Source: an uncultured Bacillota bacterium
GTDB lineage: Bacteria; Bacillota; Clostridia; Christensenellales; Borkfalkiaceae
Direction: 5' to 3'
NCBI GenBank assembly: GCA_949297575.1
Contig: CASFTB010000029.1
Coordinates: forward strand, 1-38,805
Length of the DNA stretch: 38,805 nucleotides
In this document: piece after piece, positions 7,118 to 14,739 of the stretch
Position numbering within the stretch: the stretch's first letter is position 1
Layout of the letters: each line of letters opens with the position of its first letter
Translations under genes and position numbers: made by a program
The notes under the pieces: generated by a model
Seen by the model: only the letters and a program-made list of their open reading frames with translations
Databases searched by the model: none
What the model was told of the DNA's origin: nothing

Positions 7118-7909
7118 TCAAGCTTCTTCGGCGATGCGCTCCATCGCCAGCAGGGCGCCGTTCTCCGCATTGGAGGGCACGGGCACGCCGATGCGCTCCT
7201 TCAGTGCGGGGTAGGCGTTCTGCGTCACGAACGGGTGCCCGCTCTCGAGCAGCATCTCGTAGTCGTTCATGTGGTCGCCGAAGGCGGCGCATTCCCCGCG
7301 CGCGAGGCCGAGGTGTGCGCGCAGAAAGCGCAGCGCCGCGCCCTTGTCCGTCCTCTTTTCCGAAATATCCAGCCAGTTGCCGCCGGAGAGGATGATGCGC
7401 AGGTCGGGCAGCGCCTGCGGCAGCACGCGCATGCAGCCCCGCTCCGGCCCGCCGCCGTCGTAAACGGCGATCTTGCACACGTCCTCGCGCGCCGCCACCT
7501 CGCCGAGGTCCCTGCGCGCGTTGTCGACATAAGAGGCGCGCACGAACCGGAGGAAGGGCTGCGCGTCGTCCTCGTAATAGGCGCAGTCCGGCGTGCAGAG
7601 GAGGGCGTGTGCCCCGGGCAGTTTCCTGACCTCGCACAGGGCGCGCTGCACGGCGAGGCGGGGCAGCGTTTCGCAGCGCAGCACCTCGCCGCGGCAGGCG
7701 ACGATGGCGCCGTTTTCGGCGATGACGGCGATCTTGTCCCACACGGGTGCGAACATCCGCCCGAGGGCGGTCAGCTGCCTTCCGCTCGCCGGGCAGAACA
7801 GGATGCCTTTGCTATGCAGTTTCCGGATGATGCGGAAGGCTCCCTCGGGCAGCTCTCCTTCCGGGGTGAGCAGCGTGCCGTCGAGGTCGCTCGCGATGAG
7901 TCTGATCAT
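7118..7909 (-). CDS. Cof-type HAD-superfamily phosphatase
   Basis: A 263-residue HAD hydrolase of the Cof / IIB class. Motif I is SDLDGTLL with nucleophile Asp8 and acid Asp10. Motif II is PASGR (Ser/Thr class). Motif III/IV is GDHMNDYEML near residue 215. A C2B cap lies between them, as in YidA/Cof proteins. Members dephosphorylate sugar phosphates, flavin or pyridoxal phosphate, and the substrate here cannot be told from sequence. It is the third gene of a minus-strand operon, 34 bases after the cardiolipin synthase stop. Length and motifs are complete. Confidence 0.9.
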   Translation of the reverse strand: MIRLIASDLDGTLLTPEGELPEGAFRIIRKLHSKGILFCPASGRQLTALGRMFAPVWDKIAVIAENGAIVACRGEVLRCETLPRLAVQRALCEVRKLPGAHALLCTPDCAYYEDDAQPFLRFVRASYVDNARRDLGEVAAREDVCKIAVYDGGGPERGCMRVLPQALPDLRIILSGGNWLDISEKRTDKGAALRFLRAHLGLARGECAAFGDHMNDYEMLLESGHPFVTQNAYPALKERIGVPVPSNAENGALLAMERIAEEA

Positions 7910-7943
7910 GGTCTGTTTTCCGTGGGGTAAGTAGCGGCAGCCC

Positions 7944-9497
7944 TCACATCAGCGGGGCAAAGCCGCGCAGGAAGGCGCGGTAAGCGAGGCGGGGCAGGCT
8001 GTCCTTTATGTCCTTTTCAGTCACTTCCGTGCACTCTTCACAGGTCTGCGCGTAATCGTCGCGCAGCTTCGCGCTCACCCGCTCGTCGAAGAACATCATG
8101 TCGCATTCGAAGTGCAGGTAGAAGCTGCGGAAGTCCATGTTTGTGGAGCCGATGATGCAGTATTTGTCGTCGCTGACGATGCTCTTCGCGTGGATAAAGC
8201 CGGGCGTATAGCGATAGATGCGTATGCCCTCCTTTACGAGCTGCGAATAGAAGGCCTTGGTCACGGCGAACACGTACTTTTTGTCCGGGATGTTGGGCAC
8301 GGTGATGCGCACGTCCACGCCCGAACGCGCCGCCGTGATGAGCGCGCGCTTCATCTCCCCGTCCAGGATGAGGTAGGGGGTATTGATCCACACATATTTT
8401 TTTGCGTTGTAGATGAGTTTGAGGTAGAGGTCCTCGCACACGTTCACGCACTCTTCGAGGGGAGAATCGGAGAAGGCGACGCAGGCGACGTCGCCCTTGG
8501 GGCAGTCGGTGAGGTACTTCGTATAATCCTCTTCTTCCGCCGCGCGCGTGGACCACAGCTGCAAAAACATCGCCGCGAAGTTCTGCGCGGCCCGCCCGCG
8601 GATCATCACGCCCGTGTCCTTCCATTGCCCGAAGGGGCTGGATTCGTTGATGTATTCGTCCGAGAGGTTGATGCCCCCCGTAAATGCCGTCACGCCGTCG
8701 ATGAGGGCGATCTTGCGGTGGGTGCGGTTGTTCTGCGCGATGTCCAGCACGGGGCGGAAGGGGTTGAAGCACATGCACTTCACGCCCTGGCGCTCCAGCT
8801 CGGCGGCATAGTTGTCCGGCACTTTGAGCATGGAACCGATATCGTCGTAGATGACGCGCACGTCCACGCCTTCGGCGGCCTTCCGCCTGAGGATCTCGAG
8901 CACGGTGTCCCAGAATTTTCCGGGGCGGAGGATGAAGTATTCGAGGAAGATGTATTTTTTCGCCTTCTCCAATTCCTCGCGCAGGCGGTCGAAGTACGTC
9001 TCTCCCGAAGGGAAGTATTCAAATTCGTAGCAGTCCGTGGCGGGTAGCCGCGTCGTCTTTTCCACGTATTCGGCGCAGCTTCTGGCAAAGTCGTCGCTCG
9101 CGAAGCTGCCCGCGCTCGCGTCCGTGCGCGCGCCCTTCCTCGTATAGAGGATGTCCATGGCGGAAAATTTCTTCGCGATCTCTTTCAGCTGGCGGCGGGG
9201 TCGCGGCCGGCGGCGCAGCGTCAGGTAGAGCAGCGCCCCGACGGGCGGGATGAGAAGCACGGGCACCAGCCAGGCGATCTTGTATTCCGCGTTCATCTCC
9301 GAATTGATGATGAAGATGCCGATGACGATGTCCAGCAGGATGACCGCCGCGCACAGCGAGATAAAGATCCACGTCGAGTGGATGCTGAACAAAAACCAAT
9401 AGAATGCGGCGGGGATGATGGCGATCTCGACAAGGAGTAAAAAGCAGACGAGCAAGAATTTGCTCGTCAGCAGCTTCCCCAATTTTTTCAGGCGCAT
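7944..9497 (-). CDS. cls: cardiolipin synthase (phospholipase D family)
   Basis: A 517-residue membrane enzyme that joins two phosphatidylglycerols to cardiolipin and glycerol. Two hydrophobic helices at the N-terminus (about residues 13-35 and 40-62) are followed by a basic RRRPRPRR stretch. The two HKD motifs of the PLD superfamily are intact: His260 (HRKIALIDG) and His436 (HAKSIVSDD), each followed by GG/GS and N residues (GGINLSDEY, GSTNMDFRS). This is the usual length of Gram-positive Cls. The ATG at 9497 follows GGGAGGGAAA. It lies 16 bases after the dehydrogenase stop in the same operon. Confidence 0.93.
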   Translation of the reverse strand: MRLKKLGKLLTSKFLLVCFLLLVEIAIIPAAFYWFLFSIHSTWIFISLCAAVILLDIVIGIFIINSEMNAEYKIAWLVPVLLIPPVGALLYLTLRRRPRPRRQLKEIAKKFSAMDILYTRKGARTDASAGSFASDDFARSCAEYVEKTTRLPATDCYEFEYFPSGETYFDRLREELEKAKKYIFLEYFILRPGKFWDTVLEILRRKAAEGVDVRVIYDDIGSMLKVPDNYAAELERQGVKCMCFNPFRPVLDIAQNNRTHRKIALIDGVTAFTGGINLSDEYINESSPFGQWKDTGVMIRGRAAQNFAAMFLQLWSTRAAEEEDYTKYLTDCPKGDVACVAFSDSPLEECVNVCEDLYLKLIYNAKKYVWINTPYLILDGEMKRALITAARSGVDVRITVPNIPDKKYVFAVTKAFYSQLVKEGIRIYRYTPGFIHAKSIVSDDKYCIIGSTNMDFRSFYLHFECDMMFFDERVSAKLRDDYAQTCEECTEVTEKDIKDSLPRLAYRAFLRGFAPLM

Positions 9498-9513
9498 GGC
9501 TTTCCCTCCCTTT

Positions 9514-10536
9514 TCAGGCGAGCATGTTGATGACGGCGGGGCCTTCGTTTATTCCTTTTTCCAGGCTTTCCGCACTCTCGGCGAGTGCCTTTTCCGCCTC
9601 GGATGCGGGGTAGGTGCGGATGCGGAAGGGGGCGATGTCGATCGCCTTGTTTACGAGCAGGTTGATCGCCGTGCCGTAATTGGTGAGCCCGTTGGTGACG
9701 GAACAGAGGGTCAGCCTCTTTTCCTGGGCGATGTTCAGCTTTGCCTGCATGTCGGGGAAGGCAAAGCCCGCAAACACGGTGCGCCCGCCGCCGGCGGTCA
9801 TTTCGAACGCAGTTTCTGGGGGCACGCCGCAGAAACTGCAATACACGCTCGCCGCGGCCATCCTGCCGCCCGTGATGCGCATGAGTTCGTCTTTGAGCGT
9901 CTCGTCCGTCTTCAGCGTATAGTAGACGCCGCACTGTGCGGCGACGGCGAGCTTCTCTTCGCTCCCGTCGATGAGCACGGGCACTGCCTGGCGGTAGATG
10001 AGCAGCTGCGAGAGGATGTTGCCGAACGTCCCCGCGCCGAACACGGCCACGTGCGTGCCCTTGGGCGCGTCGAGCTTGTCGACGACGGCCTCGCAGGCGG
10101 ACACGACGCCGACGAACAGCGCCTCCTCGTCGGAGACGGAAGGAGGCAGAGGGGAAAGCATGGATTCCTCCGTCACGACAAAATCGCGCAGGAACCCTTC
10201 GCCGTTCATGCCCGCGGTGCGCGGATGCGCGCAGCTCTCCGTATCCCCCGCCAGGCAGTGTTCGCAGCTGCCGCAGGGCAGGGTATCGTGGAGGTAGACG
10301 CGCGTATTTTTTTCGACGGCCGTGCAGCCCGCGCCCGCTTCGCCGACCACGCCCACGGCGAACATGCCGGGCACGAGCGGGTACTTCGGGTGCAGGGTGC
10401 CGCTGTAATTGCGCACGTCCGCGTCCGAAAGGAGCAGTTTTGTCACCTTGACTTTTGCCTGCGTCTCGCCGGAAACGGCGTCAGGCCTCTCTTCCGCGGT
10501 GAGAACTTTGGGCGAAAGTATCTTCCAGATCTTCAT
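9514..10536 (-). CDS. zinc-type medium-chain dehydrogenase lacking catalytic zinc ligands
   Basis: A 340-residue MDR (alcohol-dehydrogenase-like) protein, the usual family length. The structural zinc lobe is intact: Cys88, Cys91, Cys94 and Cys102 in LPCGSCEHCLAGDTESC. A Rossmann dinucleotide loop is present (VFGAGTFGN). The catalytic zinc site is not. Where relatives have CGxDxH and GHE, this protein has Ser37-Asp-Ala-Asp-Val-Arg42 and Gly57-Met-Phe59. It may be a zinc-independent oxidoreductase or have lost redox activity. First gene of the operon with cls and the HAD phosphatase, behind a consensus promoter. The ATG at 10536 has GAGGT upstream. The substrate is unknown. Confidence 0.8.
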   Translation of the reverse strand: MKIWKILSPKVLTAEERPDAVSGETQAKVKVTKLLLSDADVRNYSGTLHPKYPLVPGMFAVGVVGEAGAGCTAVEKNTRVYLHDTLPCGSCEHCLAGDTESCAHPRTAGMNGEGFLRDFVVTEESMLSPLPPSVSDEEALFVGVVSACEAVVDKLDAPKGTHVAVFGAGTFGNILSQLLIYRQAVPVLIDGSEEKLAVAAQCGVYYTLKTDETLKDELMRITGGRMAAASVYCSFCGVPPETAFEMTAGGGRTVFAGFAFPDMQAKLNIAQEKRLTLCSVTNGLTNYGTAINLLVNKAIDIAPFRIRTYPASEAEKALAESAESLEKGINEGPAVINMLA

Positions 10537-10587
10537 TGCAACCTCAAAAAAAGATGATTCTCCGCTGTCGGCGGATCATTCAAAGCT

Positions 10588-10616
10588 ATTATAATGCAAA
10601 GGGGAGGAATTTGCAA
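10588..10616 (-). promoter_or_regulatory. promoter of the dehydrogenase-cls-HAD operon
   Basis: Minus strand: -35 TTGCAA (10616-10611), 17-bp spacer, -10 TATAAT (10593-10588). A small TCCGC/GCGGA stem lies in the leader at 10561-10575. Confidence 0.8.
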
Positions 10617-10764
10617 GCAATTCTCGGGCTCTTTTCGCACTTCTGCGGGGGCGCGCCCCGTTCGGCGCGCTTTTTCTCCCTTTTCCGCCCGCGCGGGCAC
10701 GCCGCGGGCCTTTGCGGCGGAGGGGCCCACCACAAAAAAATTTTTCGCCGCGCCGCGATTTTGT

Positions 10765-10793
10765 TTGACTTGCAGGCGAAAATAATATATAAT
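10765..10793 (+). promoter_or_regulatory. promoter of rpmE
   Basis: -35 TTGACT (10765-10770), 17-bp spacer, -10 TATAAT (10788-10793), 46 bp before the ATG. Confidence 0.85.
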
Positions 10794-10838
10794 GTATCAG
10801 CATCTTGATGAAAGAAAGTAAGGCAGAGAGGTGAAACA

Positions 10839-11042
10839 ATGAAACCCGATATTCATCCCGACTATCACGAGGTCACCGTGACTTGTGCCTGCGGGGCGAC
10901 TTTCAAGACCGGTACCACTAAAAAAGGGGATACTCTCAAGGTTGATATCTGCAGCAAGTGCCATCCCTTTTTCACCGGCAGACAGAAACTCGTAGATACA
11001 GGCGGCAGAGTCGACAAGTTCAAGAAAAGATACGGAATCTAG
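10839..11042 (+). CDS. rpmE: 50S ribosomal protein L31, zinc-binding form
   Basis: A 67-residue L31 with the C-plus cysteines (CACG near residue 16 and CSKCHP near 37) that bind zinc in the type A paralogue. It begins [20 protein letters not shown] and ends [10 protein letters not shown], typical for Clostridia. It sits at the periphery of the large subunit and bridges to the small one. AGAGGTG precedes the ATG. It stands at the head of the rpmE / DUF1385-prmC / prfA neighbourhood common in Clostridia, with a hairpin terminator right behind it. Confidence 0.97.
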   Translation: MKPDIHPDYHEVTVTCACGATFKTGTTKKGDTLKVDICSKCHPFFTGRQKLVDTGGRVDKFKKRYGI

Positions 11043-11053
11043 TATTTGCGTTT

Positions 11054-11092
11054 CAGCTCCGAGTTTTTGCTTGGGGCTGATTTTCTTTTTTT
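11054..11092 (+). terminator. terminator or attenuator between rpmE and the fusion gene
   Basis: CAGCTCC (11054-11060) pairs with GGGGCTG (11073-11079, one G-T), followed by ATTTTCTTTTTTT. No clear new promoter is seen before 11130, so downstream genes may depend on read-through. Confidence 0.7.
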
Positions 11093-11129
11093 GCCCCCCT
11101 TGGGGCGGCTTCCCGGCGTGAGATCATCC

Positions 11130-12986
11130 ATGAAAGAGAAAAAAAAGAAGGAAAACCGTACCTATATCGGCGGGCAGGCGGTGCTCGAGGGCGTCATGAT
11201 GCGCGGCAAAACGGCGTATGCGACGGCCGTGCGCGACCCCGAGGGCAACATCCAGGTGGAGAGCCGCCGGCTGAATACCTCGAAGGGGATGAAGCGCGTC
11301 GCCAGGATCCCCCTCGTGCGCGGCGTCGTCAATTTCGTTTCCTCCCTCGTCGTCGGCTCCAAGATCCTCATGCGCAGCGCCGAGGTGTACGGAGACGAGG
11401 GCGAACCCTCCAAATTCGAAAAGTGGTGCGAGGAAAAGCTGCACCTCAACCTGATGTCCGCCGTCTCCTTTCTGGCAACGCTTTTAGGCGTTCTTTTGGC
11501 GGTGGGGCTGTTCATCGCCCTGCCCATGTGGCTGTCCAACCTCATCTTCTCGGAGGAGAGCGGCCTGCGCTATACCATCGGCTATAACCTCACGCAGGGC
11601 GGGCTGCGCCTGGTCATCTTTATTCTGTATATCGTCGCCGTCACGGCGATGAAGGACATCCGCCGCGTGTTCATGTATCACGGGGCGGAGCACAAGACCA
11701 TCACCTGCTTCGAAAAGGGGCTGGAACTCACCCCCGAAAACGCGAAAAAGTGCTCGCGCATCCACGACCGCTGCGGCACGACCTTCCTCTTCCTCGTCAT
11801 GGCGGTCAGCATCGTCGTCTTTTCCGTCGTCAACTGGGTGTGCGACAAGTATCTCGACATCTTTACCTACAACGAGGTGATCAACTACCTCATCCAGTTC
11901 GCGATAAAGATCCTCTTCCTGCCCTTCGTGGCGGGGCTCTCGTACGAGGTGCTCAAGCTGCTCGCCAAATCGGACAGCAAGCTGCTGCTGCCCCTAAAAG
12001 CGCCCGGCTTTGCCCTCCAGCTGCTCACCACGCGCGAGCCGGAGGACGATATGCTCGAAGTCGCCATCGCCGCTTTCAAAAAGGTCGCGGAGATGGATGC
12101 AGACCAAAAGATCCCCGAAGAGGACTTCGTGGTCTCAAAATCGGTGCACCGTTACCTCGAAGATCTGAAAAACCTCTTTGCGGAGAGCGGCATCGACGGG
12201 AGCGACGCCGAGTGGCTCGTCTCGCTGAAGACGGGCATCCCGCGCAGCGGGCTCGCTTCCTCCGAGAAGATGCTGGTGCCGAGCGAAGTGCGCGCGCTGG
12301 ACGCCCTCGCGGGCGAGAGGCTGACGGGCAGGCCGCTGTGGTACGTGCTCGGAGATACCGAATTTTACGGCTGTACGATAAAAGTGGACGAGCGCGTGCT
12401 CATCCCCCGGCCCGAAACGGAGCTGCTCGCCGAGCGCGCCGTGAAGGAGGCGAAGGAGGGCAGCCGCATCCTCGATTTGTGCACGGGCAGCGGCTGCATC
12501 GCCGTGTCCGTCGCCAAAAACGCCGCGGACAGGCATGTGTCCGTCACAGCCGCCGACGTCAGCGCGCCCGCGCTGGAGGTCGCGCGTGAAAACGCCGCCG
12601 GGTGCGGCGTCGCGGTGCGATTTTTAGAAAGCGATCTCTTTTCCGCGGTGGAAGGGGAGTTCGATATCATCACCTGCAACCCGCCCTATATCAGGAGCGG
12701 CGACCTTGCCGCCCTGCAGCCCGAAGTGAAGGATTTCGAGCCCCTCCTCGCCCTCGACGGCGGAGAGGACGGGCTGGATCTCTACCGCAGGCTCGCCGCC
12801 GAGGCGCCCGCGCACCTCGCGGAGGGCGGCCTGCTGCTCATGGAGTGCGGGCAGGGGCAGGCGGAGGAAGTTGCCGCCCTCTTTGCGCCCGCCTTTGAAA
12901 CGGAGATCGTGCAGGACTACGCGGGCATCGGCCGCATCGTGGCGGCGCGCAGGCGCGCAGCGCCGCAAAACGGAGCATCATGCTGA
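11130..12986 (+). CDS. prmC: fused DUF1385 membrane protein and release-factor glutamine methyltransferase PrmC
   Basis: One continuous 618-residue frame joins two proteins normally encoded side by side. Residues 1 to about 320 are a DUF1385 (YqhQ-like) protein: YIGGQAVLEGVMMRGK, membrane helices near 115-140, 165-185, 220-240 and 260-280, and MYHGAEHKTITCFE. Residues about 335-618 are PrmC: N-terminal helical domain, SAM motif LDLCTGSGCIAVSVA, and the catalytic NPPY (Asn517). PrmC methylates the glutamine of the GGQ motif in release factors, and prfA overlaps its 3' end by 7 bases. The start is the ATG at 11130 (MKEKKKKEN). The frame reaches 11046 but that would cross the terminator. The ribosome binding site is weak. 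The fusion would tether PrmC to the membrane. Confidence 0.9.
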   Translation: MKEKKKKENRTYIGGQAVLEGVMMRGKTAYATAVRDPEGNIQVESRRLNTSKGMKRVARIPLVRGVVNFVSSLVVGSKILMRSAEVYGDEGEPSKFEKWCEEKLHLNLMSAVSFLATLLGVLLAVGLFIALPMWLSNLIFSEESGLRYTIGYNLTQGGLRLVIFILYIVAVTAMKDIRRVFMYHGAEHKTITCFEKGLELTPENAKKCSRIHDRCGTTFLFLVMAVSIVVFSVVNWVCDKYLDIFTYNEVINYLIQFAIKILFLPFVAGLSYEVLKLLAKSDSKLLLPLKAPGFALQLLTTREPEDDMLEVAIAAFKKVAEMDADQKIPEEDFVVSKSVHRYLEDLKNLFAESGIDGSDAEWLVSLKTGIPRSGLASSEKMLVPSEVRALDALAGERLTGRPLWYVLGDTEFYGCTIKVDERVLIPRPETELLAERAVKEAKEGSRILDLCTGSGCIAVSVAKNAADRHVSVTAADVSAPALEVARENAAGCGVAVRFLESDLFSAVEGEFDIITCNPPYIRSGDLAALQPEVKDFEPLLALDGGEDGLDLYRRLAAEAPAHLAEGGLLLMECGQGQAEEVAALFAPAFETEIVQDYAGIGRIVAARRRAAPQNGASC

Positions 12987-14053
12987 AAAAGTTAGAGGAC
13001 CTTTTAGAAAAATACCAAAAACTTTCCGCGGAGATGGCGGATCCCGCCGTCCTGTCGCAGCCGGAAAAATGGACGCAGTGCGCCAAAGAGCACGCAGAGC
13101 TCTCCGAAACGGCGGAAAAGTACCTCGAGTACAAGAAGACGGAAAAGGAGATGAACGAAGCCTTCGCCGCCGCCGAAACGGAACCGGACCGCGAACTCAA
13201 AGACATGCTCACCGAAGAGGGCTACGCCTGCAAGGAGAAGCTGTCCGCCATTTACGGCGAGCTGCGCGTCCTGCTGCTGCCCAAGGACAAGAACGACGAC
13301 CGCAGCGTCGTCATGGAGATCCGCGGCGGCGCGGGCGGAGACGAAGCCAGCCTGTTTGCGGCCGACCTGTACAACATGTACTGCCGCTATGCAGATTCCA
13401 TGCGCTGGAAGACGGAGATCGTCGACGCCAGCGAGACGGAGGTGGGCGGCATGAAGGAAGTGGTCTTCACCGTTTCCGGCAAGGGCGTGTACAGCAAACT
13501 CAAGTACGAGAGCGGCGTGCACCGCGTGCAGCGGGTGCCCGAAACGGAGTCGCAGGGGCGGGTGCATACCTCCACGGTCACCGTCGCCGTGCTCCCCGAG
13601 CCCGAGGACGTAGACGTGCACATCGAGGAGAAAGACCTCAAGATAGATACCTACCGTTCGGGCGGGGCGGGCGGCCAGCACATCAACAAGACGGAGAGCT
13701 GCATCCGCATCACTCACCTGCCCACCGGCATCGTCGTCACCTGTCAGGACGAGCGCTCGCAGATCAAGAACCGCGAAAAGGCGATGAAGGTCTTGAAGAG
13801 CCGCCTGTACGATTATTATAATGAGAAATATCAGAGCGACTACGCGGAGAACCGCAAGAGCCAGATCGGCACGGGAGACCGCAGCGAGCGCATCCGCACC
13901 TACAATTTCCCGCAGAACCGCGTCACCGACCACCGCATCGGCCTCACGCTGTACTCCCTCGATACCTTCATCATGGGGGACATCGGCGGCATGCTCGAAA
14001 GCCTCGCCATTGCAGACAGGGAGGCGAAGCTGAGCTCGGAGATTTTGTTTTGA
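12980..14053 (+). CDS. prfA: peptide chain release factor 1
   Basis: A 357-residue RF1 that terminates translation at UAA and UAG. The catalytic GGQ lies in YRSGGAGGQHINKT with Gln at residue 233, the substrate of PrmC. The flanking region (VHRVQRVPETESQGRVHTS) and the C-terminus are standard, and the length is normal. Its ATG at 12980 lies inside the end of the fused prmC gene (overlap 12980-12986), so translation is coupled. The last four codons and the TGA stop form the left arm of an inverted repeat (14040-14071). The stop is UGA, read by RF2 rather than RF1. Confidence 0.97.
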   Translation: MLKKLEDLLEKYQKLSAEMADPAVLSQPEKWTQCAKEHAELSETAEKYLEYKKTEKEMNEAFAAAETEPDRELKDMLTEEGYACKEKLSAIYGELRVLLLPKDKNDDRSVVMEIRGGAGGDEASLFAADLYNMYCRYADSMRWKTEIVDASETEVGGMKEVVFTVSGKGVYSKLKYESGVHRVQRVPETESQGRVHTSTVTVAVLPEPEDVDVHIEEKDLKIDTYRSGGAGGQHINKTESCIRITHLPTGIVVTCQDERSQIKNREKAMKVLKSRLYDYYNEKYQSDYAENRKSQIGTGDRSERIRTYNFPQNRVTDHRIGLTLYSLDTFIMGDIGGMLESLAIADREAKLSSEILF

Positions 14054-14071
14054 GCCGTCAAAACAAAATCT
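14040..14071. repeat. AT-rich inverted repeat overlapping the prfA stop
   Basis: AGATTTTGTTTTGA and TCAAAACAAAATCT, a perfect 14-bp stem with the loop GCCG. The left arm includes the TGA stop. No T-run follows, so termination is uncertain. Confidence 0.7.
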
Positions 14072-14391
14072 TCCGAATTTGAAGGGGCAGCCGCCGCCCT
14101 TGCGGTACGGCCGTTTCCCCCTCGCCGCGGCATCTTTGGGGCACACGTTTTAATAAATGCCGCGGCTTTACCCCCTTCCGGGGGAGCCGAAAGCATTCGG
14201 CAAATTGAGTGCGCTTAGGCAAAAATATGATTTTGCCACGCGCAGTGATTTATAAGAAATTTTTTAATGATTCGCGCAAGCAGAACCACGCTTCTGCGGT
14301 AGCGCACCCCCGTTTGCGCGGGAGCGCTCTTGCAGGAAAGGTGAATGCGGCGCGCGTTATTTAAGGTTTGCCCCACTCTCAGGGCTCCCGA

Positions 14392-14563
14392 AAATCGCAG
14401 GGCGAAGCCCGAGATTTTTGGGAAGAGGAGGAGCGGAGCGCGCATGCGAGCGTTGCACCTTTGGGGCGACGCGAGAGAAATCGCAGGGCGAAGCCCGAGA
14501 TTTTTGGGAAGAGGAGGAGCGGAGCGCGCATGCGAGCGTTGCACCTTTGGGGCGACGCGAGAG
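14392..14563. repeat. 86-bp perfect tandem duplication
   Basis: Unit 14392-14477 is repeated exactly as 14478-14563. It contains GGGCGAAGCCC and a purine-rich GGGAAGAGGAGGAGCGGAGC tract. A third copy fails after a few bases (CGCAG). Exact identity points to recent duplication. The unit does not keep a reading frame (86 is not a multiple of 3). Confidence 0.9.
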
Positions 14564-14651
14564 CGCAGCCGACTGCGACGACGAGCGCCGCAGTGAAAAA
14601 CCTCCGCTGTCCCGAGCAGGGCGAGGGCACCGGGGTTGTCCTAAATCCGCA

Positions 14652-14683
14652 GAAATTTGTTTTATCAGCTTAAAACAAATTTC
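14652..14683. repeat. second AT-rich inverted repeat
   Basis: GAAATTTGTTTTA and TAAAACAAATTTC with a 6-base loop. It resembles the inverted repeat at the prfA stop in sequence and orientation, so the pair brackets the repeat-rich region. Confidence 0.65.
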
Positions 14684-14739
14684 GCGAGCATTTCCCATCG
14701 TTTTCAATATTTTATTCTATATATACAGAGGTACCACTT

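Larger units (their letters stand above)
14054..14739. other. 686-bp intergenic region, repeat-rich, no gene supported
   Basis: Besides the repeats listed separately it holds GCCGCGGCAT paired with ATGCCGCGGC (about 14122-14166), CCCCC-TTCC-GGGGG (about 14171-14184) and a CAGAA/TTCTG stem near 14280-14300. Short open frames cross it on both strands but change register with the repeat and lack ribosome binding sites. The aminotransferase promoter must lie near its right end. An AT-rich stretch at 14701-14727 (TATTCTATATATACAG) is the likely place, though no clean -35 is visible. Confidence 0.6.
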
